Part shown: positions 1 through 6,507 of the stretch, in pieces
Position numbering within the stretch: position 1 is the first letter of the stretch
Layout of the letters: every line of letters begins with the position of its first letter
Assembly (NCBI GenBank): GCA_902480035.1
Contig: CABSRC010000025.1
Coordinates: forward strand, 1 to 16,814
Source: an uncultured Streptococcus sp.
GTDB taxonomy: Bacteria; Bacillota; Bacilli; Lactobacillales; Streptococcaceae
Direction: 5' to 3'
Length of the DNA: 16,814 nt
The notes under the pieces: generated by a model
Database searches by the model: none
Told to the model about the DNA's origin: nothing
The model's input: only the letters and a program-made list of their open reading frames with translations
Program-made: the position numbers and the translations under genes

Positions 1-857
1 CGGGTTCCTGGGTGGTCTGGATTATTTGTATTTTTAATGACTAATGGAATTTTACCTCTGTATGCTGGAACGAGTGCTTCATCATGTAAGACTGAAAAAC
101 CTGCATAGGCTAATTCACGCATTTCCTTGTAAGTTAATTCAGGAATTGAATGTGGGTGTTTAATAATACCTGGATGTGCTGCAAAGATACCATTTACGTC
201 TGTAAAGTTTTCGTATAAGTCTGCTTTTACGCCAGCTGCAATGATCGATCCTGTAATGTCCGATCCACCACGAGAAAATGTACAAATGTCCCCATCTTGG
301 GTAACACCAAAGAACCCTGGAATGACAATTACTTCACTTGCATCTTTTAGTTCTTCAATTTTATCGTAACTAGAAGGTAAAATACGAGCGTTGGAAGGTT
401 CCGCAGTGACTGTTATTCCTGCTTCTTTTGGATGGATATATTTTGCTTCTAATCCATTTTGATTGAAATAGGCAGCTATGAGTTTAGCGTTGTTATTTTC
501 ACCGGCTGCCAAAAATGCATCGTATGTAAATGGATTTCCTTTTTTAGGCAAATTTGTCAGATCATAGATATCTTCAGCAATTTCTTGAATGATAGAATCT
601 TTGAGACCCAATTCTTCTGTAATGGCACGATAACGCTCAATAATCCACTGTTGTGTTTGTGTAACATCTTTATCTGAAGTGAATTCTTTATAATAACGGA
701 TCAGTGCATCTGTTACTTTTGTATCTTCTGCATTTCGCTTACCAGGAGCTGATACAACTACAAATTTTCTTTCTGGATCATCTTTAATGATATTAAGTAC
801 TTTTTTTAATTGTGGAGCTGATGCTAGAGAACTTCCACCGAATTTAGTTACTTTCAT
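1..857 (-). CDS. lysC: Aspartate kinase (aspartokinase), 3' end missing
   Basis: Aspartate kinase phosphorylates L-aspartate with ATP, the first step towards lysine, threonine, methionine and diaminopimelate. About 285 codons are visible from the ATG at 857 (read leftwards); the gene leaves the window at position 1, so the rest of the catalytic region and the C-terminal ACT regulatory domains cannot be seen. The N-terminus carries the amino-acid-kinase signature KFGGSS (residues 5-10). A later segment holds the conserved FSRGGSDITGS substrate-binding motif, followed by YENFTDVNGI. AAGGAG lies 5 nt before the ATG, and an extended -10 promoter stands just upstream. The gene is divergent from fabM. 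I saw no lysine riboswitch or T-box in the 243-nt divergent spacer, so any feedback control is probably on the enzyme. The family call is secure; the isozyme class is not decidable from this part. Confidence 0.95.
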   Translation of the reverse strand, partial: MKVTKFGGSSLASAPQLKKVLNIIKDDPERKFVVVSAPGKRNAEDTKVTDALIRYYKEFTSDKDVTQTQQWIIERYRAITEELGLKDSIIQEIAEDIYDLTNLPKKGNPFTYDAFLAAGENNNAKLIAAYFNQNGLEAKYIHPKEAGITVTAEPSNARILPSSYDKIEELKDASEVIVIPGFFGVTQDGDICTFSRGGSDITGSIIAAGVKADLYENFTDVNGIFAAHPGIIKHPHSIPELTYKEMRELAYAGFSVLHDEALVPAYRGKIPLVIKNTNNPDHPGT

Positions 858-885
858 ATTTTCTCCTTAATAGTTTCATTAGTAC

Positions 886-914
886 ATTATACCAAACTTC
901 AGTTGTTGATACAA
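886..914 (-). promoter_or_regulatory. Promoter of lysC
   Basis: On the minus strand, a perfect TATAAT (886-891) is preceded by TG one base upstream, giving an extended -10. A weak -35 (TTGTAT, 909-914) stands 17 bp away. The start of transcription would be near 879, about 20 nt before the lysC ATG. Confidence 0.7.
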
Positions 915-1010
915 TGTATTTATAAATAGGGCATAGAATAGGTGGATCTTATGAGGCTAGAAATTGTCTTGATTTAAATTTTACAATTTTGTTACATCTT
1001 ATAGATATAT

Positions 1011-1049
1011 TTTACTATTCTTATTTTTTATGGTATGATATGTTATAAT
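1011..1049 (+). promoter_or_regulatory. Promoter region of fabM with tandem extended -10 elements
   Basis: Two extended -10 elements follow each other with a 10-bp step: TGGTATGAT (1031-1039) and TGTTATAAT (1041-1049). The first has a plausible -35, TTTACT at 1011-1016, with a 17-bp spacer. The second has only a poor -35 (TTATTT, 1021-1026) and would rely on its TG. Predicted starts are near 1046 and 1056. Which one is used cannot be told from sequence. Confidence 0.7.
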
Positions 1050-1054
1050 TAAAA

Positions 1055-1071
1055 AGTTTTAATATCAAAAT
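1055..1071. promoter_or_regulatory. FabT-box-like palindrome at the fabM transcription start
   Basis: AGTTTTAATATCAAAAT resembles the streptococcal FabT operator (arms TTTGA and TCAAA, 3-nt spacer, flanking A and T). It differs by one base in one arm: read on the minus strand the left arm is an exact TTTGA and the right arm is TAAAA. It starts at or just after the predicted transcription start of fabM. The match is by eye, from knowledge of the FabT motif. Confidence 0.55.
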
Positions 1072-1100
1072 ATTTTATATTTAAATAAAAGGAGTCTGTG

Positions 1101-1889
1101 ATGTTTGAAACAATTTTGTATTCTGTCGAAAACGATCTCGCGTCAATTTCTTTAAATCGTCCTGAAGTTTCCAATGGTTTTAACATTCCAATGTGTCAGG
1201 AAATTTTAGCTGCCTTAGAAGATGCAGAAAAAAATGAGGAAGTAAAATTCATTATTCTATCAGCAGAAGGGAAAATCTTTTCAGTTGGTGGAGATTTGAG
1301 CGAAATGAAACGCGCAGTCGATGCAGATGACATCGAGTCTCTTGTTTTAATTGCTGAATTAGTTAATACTATTTCTAAGAAGATTAAGCAATTACCTAAG
1401 CCGGTTATTATGGTAGCTGATGGAGCGGTCGCAGGAGCGGCGGCCAACATAGCAGTAGCTGTTGATTTTTGTATTATTAGTGATCGTACTAAATTTATTC
1501 AAGCCTTTGTTGGGGTTGGTTTAGCACCAGATGCGGGTGGGTTATTCTTATTAGGAAAAGCTATTGGTATGTCTCGGGCTACTCATTTAGTAATGACGGG
1601 TGAAGCTTTGACCGCAGAAAAAGCATTGGAATATGGCCTAGCTTACCGTGTTTGTGAATCTGAAAAACTTGAGAAAACGGTTGATCAATTGCTTAAAAAA
1701 TTAAGAAGAGGATCTTCAAATTCTTATGCTGCCATGAAAGAAATGGTTTGGGAAGCCTTCTTGAAAGAATGGGATCAATATGCGAATCTTGAATTAAATT
1801 TGCAAAAGAAACTAGCATTTACAGAAGATTTTAAAGAGGGGGTTATTGCCTACTCTGAAAAACGTCGGCCACAATTTAAAGGAAAATAA
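1101..1889 (+). CDS. fabM: trans-2-decenoyl-ACP isomerase FabM
   Basis: A crotonase-family protein of 262 aa, close to the usual length for streptococcal FabM. FabM converts trans-2-decenoyl-ACP to the cis-3 isomer, the branch point for unsaturated fatty acids in streptococci, which lack FabA and FabB. Crotonase marks are the oxyanion-hole segment SVGGDLSEMKRAVD near residues 60-75 and the VAGAAANIAVAVDF helix region with GVGLAPDAGG further on. A GTG at 1098 adjoins the ATG; I chose the ATG at 1101 because AAAAGGAG ends 6 nt before it. It heads the fatty-acid cluster but is followed by a separate fabT promoter, so it may be transcribed partly as a single gene. Other crotonases (enoyl-CoA hydratases) are unlikely given the location and close similarity to FabM. 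Confidence 0.95.
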   Translation: MFETILYSVENDLASISLNRPEVSNGFNIPMCQEILAALEDAEKNEEVKFIILSAEGKIFSVGGDLSEMKRAVDADDIESLVLIAELVNTISKKIKQLPKPVIMVADGAVAGAAANIAVAVDFCIISDRTKFIQAFVGVGLAPDAGGLFLLGKAIGMSRATHLVMTGEALTAEKALEYGLAYRVCESEKLEKTVDQLLKKLRRGSSNSYAAMKEMVWEAFLKEWDQYANLELNLQKKLAFTEDFKEGVIAYSEKRRPQFKGK

Positions 1890-1923
1890 ATTTGTATTTT
1901 TTCTATGTTTTGTGAAAAAAAAC

Positions 1924-1952
1924 TTGCAAATTATTTTCATTTTTGATAAAAT
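1924..1952 (+). promoter_or_regulatory. Promoter of fabT-fabH-acpP
   Basis: TTGCAA (1924-1929), a 17-bp spacer and TAAAAT (1947-1952) preceded by TGA make a good promoter with an extended -10. The predicted start is near 1959, leaving a leader of about 27 nt before the fabT start codon. The -10 overlaps the FabT box. Confidence 0.7.
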
Positions 1953-1966
1953 TTGACTATCAAAGT
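1950..1966. promoter_or_regulatory. FabT box (autoregulatory operator)
   Basis: AATTTGACTATCAAAGT has perfect TTTGA and TCAAA arms around a 3-nt spacer, which is the known FabT operator pattern. It covers the end of the -10 and the predicted transcription start, so bound FabT should block RNA polymerase. This fits known FabT autorepression in streptococci. Confidence 0.85.
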
Positions 1967-1985
1967 AAAATTAGGAGGTGGAGTT

Positions 1986-2420
1986 TTGAATTACCAATTA
2001 GTTAATGACTATTTAACATCCATCTTTAATAATGTTTTGGTTATCGAGGAGACGAGCCTAAGAGCAAGTCGATTTAAAGATGTTTCTATTAAAGAAATGC
2101 ATACGATCGACGTGATTGGTTCGACACCGAATGCAACCCCGAGTGATATTTCACGGGAGTTGATGGTGACTTTGGGGACTGTCACGACAAGTTTGAATAA
2201 TCTTGAGCGCAAAGGGTATATCGAAAGAAGAAGATCTGAAGTTGATCGCAGGGTTGTACACTTGAGTTTAACAAAGAATGGTCGTCTACTTTATCGACTT
2301 CATCAGCAATTCCATAAACGGATGGTCAACCAGATTATTGGAGATATGAGTCCTGAAGAGAAGAAAGTGATGCAAAAAGGATTGCAAAATCTGTATCGTT
2401 TCTTGGAGGAAATTAAATAA
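1986..2420 (+). CDS. fabT: FabT, MarR-family repressor of fatty-acid synthesis
   Basis: A 144-aa MarR-type winged-helix regulator. In pneumococcus FabT represses the fab cluster, with long-chain acyl-ACP as corepressor. The wing-helix core reads ATPSDISRELMVTLGTV (recognition region) followed by the typical MarR segment NLERKGYIERRRSEVDRRVV around residues 70-90. The reading frame is open upstream to 1953, but I place the start at the TTG at 1986. The strong Shine-Dalgarno sequence TTAGGAGGTG (1971-1980) sits just before it, the transcript itself starts near 1959, and the resulting MNYQ start and length match pneumococcal FabT. The rare TTG start may hold FabT at low level. The stop codon overlaps the fabH ATG (TAATG), so the two are probably translationally coupled. 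It is the only regulator gene in the cluster. Confidence 0.95.
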   Translation: MNYQLVNDYLTSIFNNVLVIEETSLRASRFKDVSIKEMHTIDVIGSTPNATPSDISRELMVTLGTVTTSLNNLERKGYIERRRSEVDRRVVHLSLTKNGRLLYRLHQQFHKRMVNQIIGDMSPEEKKVMQKGLQNLYRFLEEIK

Positions 2421-3394
2421 TGGTCTTTGCTAAAATTAGTCAAGTTGCTCATTATGTACCTGACCAAGTCGTATCGAATGATGATTTAGCTGAGATTATG
2501 GATACAAGTGATGAATGGATCAGTAGTCGGACAGGCATTCTTCGTCGTCACATTTCAAGAGATGAGACGACCAGTGATCTTGCAACAGTTGTCGCACAAA
2601 GATTATTAGCAAAAGCAAACTTAGACGCTGAAGAAATTGATTTTATCGTTGTGGCTACGATTACTCCAGACAGCTTAATGCCATCGACTGCAGCCCGAGT
2701 ACAAGCTAATATTGGAGCTTCTCGAGCCTTTGCTTTTGACCTGACTGCAGCATGTAGCGGATTTGTATTTGCATTAGCCACTGCTGAAAAATACATTTCT
2801 TCAGGGATGTACCAGCGAGGGATTGTGATCGGTAGTGAGACGCTTTCAAAAGTATTAGACTGGTCAGATCGCTCTACTTCAGTACTTTTTGGAGATGGAG
2901 CTGGCGGTATCTTGCTTGAAGCGAGCGATCAAAAATCGTTTTTAGCTGAAAGTCTTTTTACGGATGGTAGCCGTGGTTCTAGTCTTGAATCTTGCTATTT
3001 GGGTCTGTCTTCTCCTTATTCAGAGGAAGTTACCGATCGAAGATATCTGACGATGGATGGGCGGGCAGTTTTTGATTTTGCTATTCGTGATGTCACGAAA
3101 AGCATTCAAAAGATTATAGCAGACGCCTCTATGGAAGCAGAAGAGATTGACTATTTTCTTTTACATCAGGCGAATGACCGAATGTTAGATAAGATGTCAA
3201 AAAAACTGGGTGTCTCTAGAGAGAAGATCCCAGCAAATATGATGGAATATGGGAACACTAGTGCTGCTAGTATCCCCATTCTATTATCGGAGTGTGTCGA
3301 GAATCATCGAATCAAGATGGATGGAAGTCAAAAAATTCTTCTTACAGGATTCGGTGGAGGTTTGACATGGGGCACACTTCTTGTTACAATCTAG
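2420..3394 (+). CDS. fabH: 3-oxoacyl-ACP synthase III FabH
   Basis: FabH condenses an acyl-CoA primer (acetyl-CoA) with malonyl-ACP and so starts fatty-acid chains. The 324-aa product has the full Cys-His-Asn triad: C112 in AACSGF, H249 in LLHQAN and N279 in YGNTSAAS. The C-terminal FGGGLTWG glycine loop is also present. These are the expected positions for a KASIII enzyme of normal length. The ATG shares one base with the fabT stop, and a GGAGG lies inside the end of fabT about 10 nt upstream. It would be co-transcribed with fabT from the FabT-controlled promoter. A stable hairpin follows directly after the stop codon. Nothing is unusual in the protein. Confidence 0.97.
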   Translation: MVFAKISQVAHYVPDQVVSNDDLAEIMDTSDEWISSRTGILRRHISRDETTSDLATVVAQRLLAKANLDAEEIDFIVVATITPDSLMPSTAARVQANIGASRAFAFDLTAACSGFVFALATAEKYISSGMYQRGIVIGSETLSKVLDWSDRSTSVLFGDGAGGILLEASDQKSFLAESLFTDGSRGSSLESCYLGLSSPYSEEVTDRRYLTMDGRAVFDFAIRDVTKSIQKIIADASMEAEEIDYFLLHQANDRMLDKMSKKLGVSREKIPANMMEYGNTSAASIPILLSECVENHRIKMDGSQKILLTGFGGGLTWGTLLVTI

Positions 3395-3419
3395 TTAAAC
3401 ATGTGGAAACACATTTTAA
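3395..3419 (+). promoter_or_regulatory. GAAA-tetraloop hairpin between fabH and acpP
   Basis: Starting with the first base after the fabH stop, TTAAA-C-ATGTG can pair with CACATTTTAA around a GAAA tetraloop. This gives about ten pairs with one bulged C (3400). It is followed by AT-rich DNA ending in TTTTTTTT (3431-3438) just before the acpP ribosome binding site. It could slow or process the transcript or protect the acpP message. It is AU-rich, so I would not call it a strong terminator. Confidence 0.5.
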
Positions 3420-3451
3420 AAATTTATATATTTTTTTTAAGGAGGCCTGTC

Positions 3452-3676
3452 ATGGCAGTATTTGAAAAAGTACAAGAAATTATCGTTGAAGAACTTGGTA
3501 AAGAACCATCAGAAGTAACTCTTGAATCTACATTCGAAGATTTAGAAGCTGATTCATTGGATTTGTTCCAAGTGATCTCTGAAATCGAAGATGCTTTTGA
3601 TATCCAAATCGAAACTGAAGAAGGATTGTCTACAGTTGGTGATCTTGTCGCTTACGTAGAAGAAAAAACAAAATAA
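3452..3676 (+). CDS. acpP: Acyl carrier protein
   Basis: A 74-aa acidic acyl carrier protein, the carrier for all intermediates in the pathway and, as long-chain acyl-ACP, the known corepressor of FabT. The phosphopantetheine attachment site is Ser35 in EADSLDLFQ, with the usual helix pattern before and after. The frame is open upstream from an ATG at 3401, but the true start is the ATG at 3452. AAGGAGG ends 6 nt before it, the length fits the family, and the upstream ATG lies in a hairpin without a ribosome binding site. The gene is bracketed by two hairpins with GAAA loops (3395-3419 and 3685-3706), which may let acpP mRNA accumulate separately from its neighbours. That last point is inference. 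Confidence 0.96.
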   Translation: MAVFEKVQEIIVEELGKEPSEVTLESTFEDLEADSLDLFQVISEIEDAFDIQIETEEGLSTVGDLVAYVEEKTK

Positions 3677-3684
3677 TGATAGAT

Positions 3685-3710
3685 GAGAGTATCGAAAGAT
3701 ATTCTCTCTT
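3685..3710 (+). terminator. Hairpin after acpP, possible partial terminator
   Basis: GAGAGTATC pairs with GATATTCTC (nine pairs, one G-U) around a GAAA tetraloop, starting 8 nt after the acpP stop. It is followed by TCTTGTTT, a moderately U-rich tail. This could end part of the transcripts after acpP or mark a processing site. The tail is imperfect, so readthrough into fabK is expected. Confidence 0.45.
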
Positions 3711-3712
3711 GT

Positions 3713-3769
3713 TTAGGTAATAGTTTGAGGCTCAAAGAAACAATCTTTCGAACTCAAACTATTACTTAA
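3713..3769. promoter_or_regulatory. 57-nt dyad upstream of fabK
   Basis: Positions 3713-3729 are complementary to 3753-3769 (17 pairs, one of them G-U). Inside lie a 4x4 internal loop and a further five-pair stem (AAAGA 3734-3738 with TCTTT 3744-3748) closing a 5-nt loop. Neither strand has a T-tract after it, so it is not a standard terminator. The left part contains a FabT box, and the right part is a degenerate inverted copy of that box (3744-3760). It may be a double operator, an RNA structure in the fabK leader, or both. I found no convincing promoter between acpP and fabK; a weak candidate is TATTAC at 3760-3765. Confidence 0.6.
3722..3738. promoter_or_regulatory. FabT box upstream of fabK
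   Basis: AGTTTGAGGCTCAAAGA has exact TTTGA and TCAAA arms around the 3-nt spacer GGC, instead of the more usual AT-rich spacer. FabT is known to act upstream of fabK in pneumococcus, so the location is as expected. It lies 53 nt before the fabK start codon. Confidence 0.7.
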
Positions 3770-3790
3770 GCGAAAAAAGAGGTAGGTATA

Positions 3791-4756
3791 ATGCAAACAC
3801 GAATTACTGAACTATTGAATATTAAATATCCAATCTTCCAAGGTGGGATGGCATGGGTCGCTGATGGTGATTTGGCTGGAGCAGTATCAAATTCTGGAGG
3901 TCTTGGAATCATTGGTGGTGGGAACGCTCCAAAAGAAGTTGTAAAGGCTAACATCGATAAGGTGAAGTCTATTACAGATAAACCTTTTGGTGTAAATATC
4001 ATGCTTTTGTCCCCATTTGCGGATGACATTGTTGACCTGGTGATTGAAGAAGGTGTTAAGGTTGTTACCACTGGTGCTGGAAATCCAGGAAAATACATGG
4101 ATCGTTTCCATGAAGCAGGGATCACTGTAATTCCAGTAGTTCCGTCTGTTGCACTTGCAAAACGGATGGAAAAATTGGGCGCTGATGCAGTGATTGCAGA
4201 AGGAATGGAAGCTGGAGGTCACATTGGTAAATTGACGACTATGACCTTGGTTCGCCAAGTGGTTGAAGCTATTTCTATTCCAGTAATTGGTGCTGGAGGA
4301 GTCGCTGATGGTGCCGGTGCTGCAGCTGTCTTTATGTTAGGTGCCGAAGCTGTTCAGGTGGGAACTCGTTTCGTGGTTGCAAAAGAATCTAATGCTCACC
4401 AAAACTTTAAGAATAAAATCTTGAAAGCGAAAGATATTGATACGGTAGTTTCAGCATCAGTTGTTGGACACCCTGTTCGTGCGATCAAGAATAAATTGGC
4501 TTCTGCCTATAACCAAGCTGAAAAAGATTTCTTGGCAGGTAAGAAGACTCAAGAAGAAATTGAAGAATTAGGAGCAGGAGCCCTTCGCAATGCCGTTGTT
4601 GATGGAGATGTTGACAATGGTTCTGTAATGGCGGGTCAAATTGCTGGACTTGTAAGCAAGGAAGAAACTTGTGCTGAAATTCTAGAAGATATCTATTATG
4701 GTGCAGCCAAGGTGATTAAAAAAGAGGCTGCTCGTTGGGCAGATGTAAACGTCTAA
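3791..4756 (+). CDS. fabK: Enoyl-ACP reductase II FabK (FMN-dependent)
   Basis: FabK performs the last reduction of each elongation cycle, reducing trans-2-enoyl-ACP with NAD(P)H through bound FMN. The 321-aa TIM-barrel protein belongs to the nitronate-monooxygenase-like fold. It shows the N-terminal FQGGMAWVADGDLAGAVS segment and GGLGIIGGGN (residues 36-45). AEGMEAGGHIG follows, with His144 at the position reported as important in the pneumococcal enzyme, then the phosphate-binding segment VIGAGGVADG (165-174). The start ATG at 3791 has AAGAGGT about 8 nt upstream. No FabI-type reductase is present in the window, the usual streptococcal arrangement; FabK is known to be insensitive to triclosan. 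It is the first gene after the FabT box and dyad, and probably starts a second transcription segment running to accA. Confidence 0.96.
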   Translation: MQTRITELLNIKYPIFQGGMAWVADGDLAGAVSNSGGLGIIGGGNAPKEVVKANIDKVKSITDKPFGVNIMLLSPFADDIVDLVIEEGVKVVTTGAGNPGKYMDRFHEAGITVIPVVPSVALAKRMEKLGADAVIAEGMEAGGHIGKLTTMTLVRQVVEAISIPVIGAGGVADGAGAAAVFMLGAEAVQVGTRFVVAKESNAHQNFKNKILKAKDIDTVVSASVVGHPVRAIKNKLASAYNQAEKDFLAGKKTQEEIEELGAGALRNAVVDGDVDNGSVMAGQIAGLVSKEETCAEILEDIYYGAAKVIKKEAARWADVNV

Positions 4757-4778
4757 AAACGTCGAAAGGATTAGGATA

Positions 4779-5699
4779 GTGACAAAACGTGCGTTCTTAT
4801 TTGCTGGTCAAGGGGCTCAGAAATTGGGCATGGCGAGCGATTTGTATGCGACTTATCCCGTTGTTAAAGAGACATTTGATACGGCTAGTCGTATTCTAGG
4901 TTATGATTTGCGTGAATTGATTGATTCTAACGAAGAAAAACTGAATCAGACACGCTATACTCAACCAGCTATTTTGACAACGTCAGTAGCCATTTATCGT
5001 CTCTTAGTAGAAAATGGTATCACTCCTGATATTGTTGCCGGCCTCTCTTTGGGGGAATATTCTGCCCTGGTTGCGGCTGGAGCTCTTTCGTTTGAAGATG
5101 CAGTAGCTTTGGTTGCGAAACGAGGTGAATTCATGGAAACGGCAGCTCCCGCTGGAAGTGGGAAAATGGTTGCTGTTATGAATACAGATCCAAGTTTGAT
5201 CGAAGAGATTTGTCAACAAGCATCTGAAAAGGGTGTAGTAACACCAGCTAACTACAATACACCAGCCCAAATTGTGATTGGTGGTGAGGTTGCAGCTGTA
5301 GACTATGCTGTGGAACTATTGCAGGAGGCGGGTGCCAAACGTTTGATCCCTCTTAATGTTTCAGGCCCATTCCACACAGCTTTACTTAAATCAGCTAGTC
5401 AAAAATTGGCAGCTGAACTAGAAAAAGTATCATTTAATGATTTTGATCTTCCTTTAGTTGGGAATACAGAAGCTACTATCATGAAGTCAGAAGATGTGAA
5501 AGCACTTTTGGCACGTCAAGTAAAAGAACCGGTTCGTTTCTATGATTCAATTGCTACGATTCAAGAATTTGGTGTAGATGAGGTCATCGAAATTGGTCCA
5601 GGAAAAGTCTTGTCAGGTTTCTTGAAGAAAATTGATAAAACTCTTCCAACTTATAACGTCGAAGATCAGGCTAGTCTAGATGCTCTTCTGAATGCTTAA
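4779..5699 (+). CDS. fabD: Malonyl-CoA:ACP transacylase FabD
   Basis: FabD moves the malonyl group from CoA to AcpP, supplying FabH and FabF. The 306-aa protein has the FAGQGAQ motif (residues 8-14) and the nucleophile Ser90 in GLSLGEYSA. Arg115 sits in AKRGEFM, and the catalytic His199 in GPFHTAL completes the active site; length and spacing are normal. The start is a GTG at 4779, with AAAGGA 8 nt upstream, and translation from it gives the conserved MTKRAFLFAGQG beginning. It lies 22 nt after fabK and 12 nt before fabG in the same operon. Confidence 0.96.
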   Translation: MTKRAFLFAGQGAQKLGMASDLYATYPVVKETFDTASRILGYDLRELIDSNEEKLNQTRYTQPAILTTSVAIYRLLVENGITPDIVAGLSLGEYSALVAAGALSFEDAVALVAKRGEFMETAAPAGSGKMVAVMNTDPSLIEEICQQASEKGVVTPANYNTPAQIVIGGEVAAVDYAVELLQEAGAKRLIPLNVSGPFHTALLKSASQKLAAELEKVSFNDFDLPLVGNTEATIMKSEDVKALLARQVKEPVRFYDSIATIQEFGVDEVIEIGPGKVLSGFLKKIDKTLPTYNVEDQASLDALLNA

Positions 5700-5711
5700 A
5701 ATGAGGTAAAT

Positions 5712-6446
5712 ATGGAACTTAAAAATAAAAATGTTTTTGTGACAGGTTCAACACGTGGAATTGGATTGGCTGTGGCTCATAAGTTTGCGAGTCTCGGTGC
5801 TAATATTGTCTTGAACGGCCGTTCAGAAATTTCAGAGGATTTATTAGCTCAGTTTGCTGATTATGGTGTGACTGTTGTTGGTATTTCTGGGGATATTTCT
5901 AATGGCGAAGATGCGCAGCGTATGGTGACTGAAGCAATTGAAAAGCTTGGAAGTGTTGATGTTTTGGTCAATAACGCTGGGATCACAAACGACAAGTTGA
6001 TGTTGAAAATGACCGAAGAAGATTTTGAACGGGTCTTGAAAATCAACTTGACTGGTGCCTTTAATATGACTCAAGCTGTCTTAAAACCTATGTCTAAGGC
6101 TCGTCAAGGTGCCATTATCAACATGTCCTCTGTAGTAGGTCTTATGGGGAATATCGGTCAAGCAAACTATGCAGCTTCAAAGGCTGGTTTGATTGGGTTT
6201 ACCAAATCAGTTGCGCGTGAAGTTGCAGCTCGTGGCGTTCGTGTGAATGCCATTGCACCTGGCTTTATCGAATCTGATATGACAGACGCTATTCCAGAGA
6301 AAATGAAAGACGCCATGCTAGCGCAAGTGCCAATGAAACGAATTGGTCAAGCTGAAGAAGTGGCAGAAGTTGCGGCTTTCTTGGCAGCTCAAGAATATTT
6401 AACTGGTCAAACAATTGCCATTGATGGCGGAATGACTATGCAATAA
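5712..6446 (+). CDS. fabG: 3-oxoacyl-ACP reductase FabG
   Basis: FabG reduces 3-oxoacyl-ACP with NADPH, the first reduction of the elongation cycle. It is a 244-aa short-chain dehydrogenase with the cofactor motif TGSTRGIG (11-18) and NNAG (87-90). The catalytic set is N112, S140, Y153 and K157, in the order seen in E. coli FabG. The C-terminus YLTGQTIAIDGGMTMQ is typical of the family. A modest GAGG precedes the ATG. It is part of the fabK-to-accA gene run, with 61 nt before fabF. Among short-chain dehydrogenases, the operon position makes FabG the clear call. Confidence 0.97.
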   Translation: MELKNKNVFVTGSTRGIGLAVAHKFASLGANIVLNGRSEISEDLLAQFADYGVTVVGISGDISNGEDAQRMVTEAIEKLGSVDVLVNNAGITNDKLMLKMTEEDFERVLKINLTGAFNMTQAVLKPMSKARQGAIINMSSVVGLMGNIGQANYAASKAGLIGFTKSVAREVAARGVRVNAIAPGFIESDMTDAIPEKMKDAMLAQVPMKRIGQAEEVAEVAAFLAAQEYLTGQTIAIDGGMTMQ

Positions 6447-6507
6447 CGAATGGTCACTAATCGAAAATCACTTACTTAAATATCCATCCGACAAAAGGAG
6501 AATATAT

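Noticed and set aside
459..677. Plus-strand open frame of 72 codons inside lysC
   Set aside because: Antisense shadow of the aspartate kinase gene without ribosome binding site or recognisable motif. The other long antisense frames in the fab, acc, ser and man genes are rejected for the same reason.
1897..1922. TTTTTTC and GAAAAAA inverted repeat between fabM and fabT
   Set aside because: All A/T apart from one pair, with a 10-nt loop; too weak to be called a terminator of fabM.
3401..3451. N-terminal extension of acpP from an upstream ATG
   Set aside because: The ATG lies in a hairpin without a Shine-Dalgarno sequence, and the extension (MWKHILKIYIFF...) is unlike any acyl carrier protein; AAGGAGG marks 3452 as the start.
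3787..3792. Perfect TATAAT overlapping the fabK start codon
   Set aside because: A start from it would fall inside the gene, and no -35 is found at 17 bp; it arises from the GTATA before the ATG.
4743..4757. cre-like core TGTAAACG at the end of fabK
   Set aside because: It lies in the last codons of fabK, far from a promoter, and the 3' part of the consensus does not fit; probably chance.
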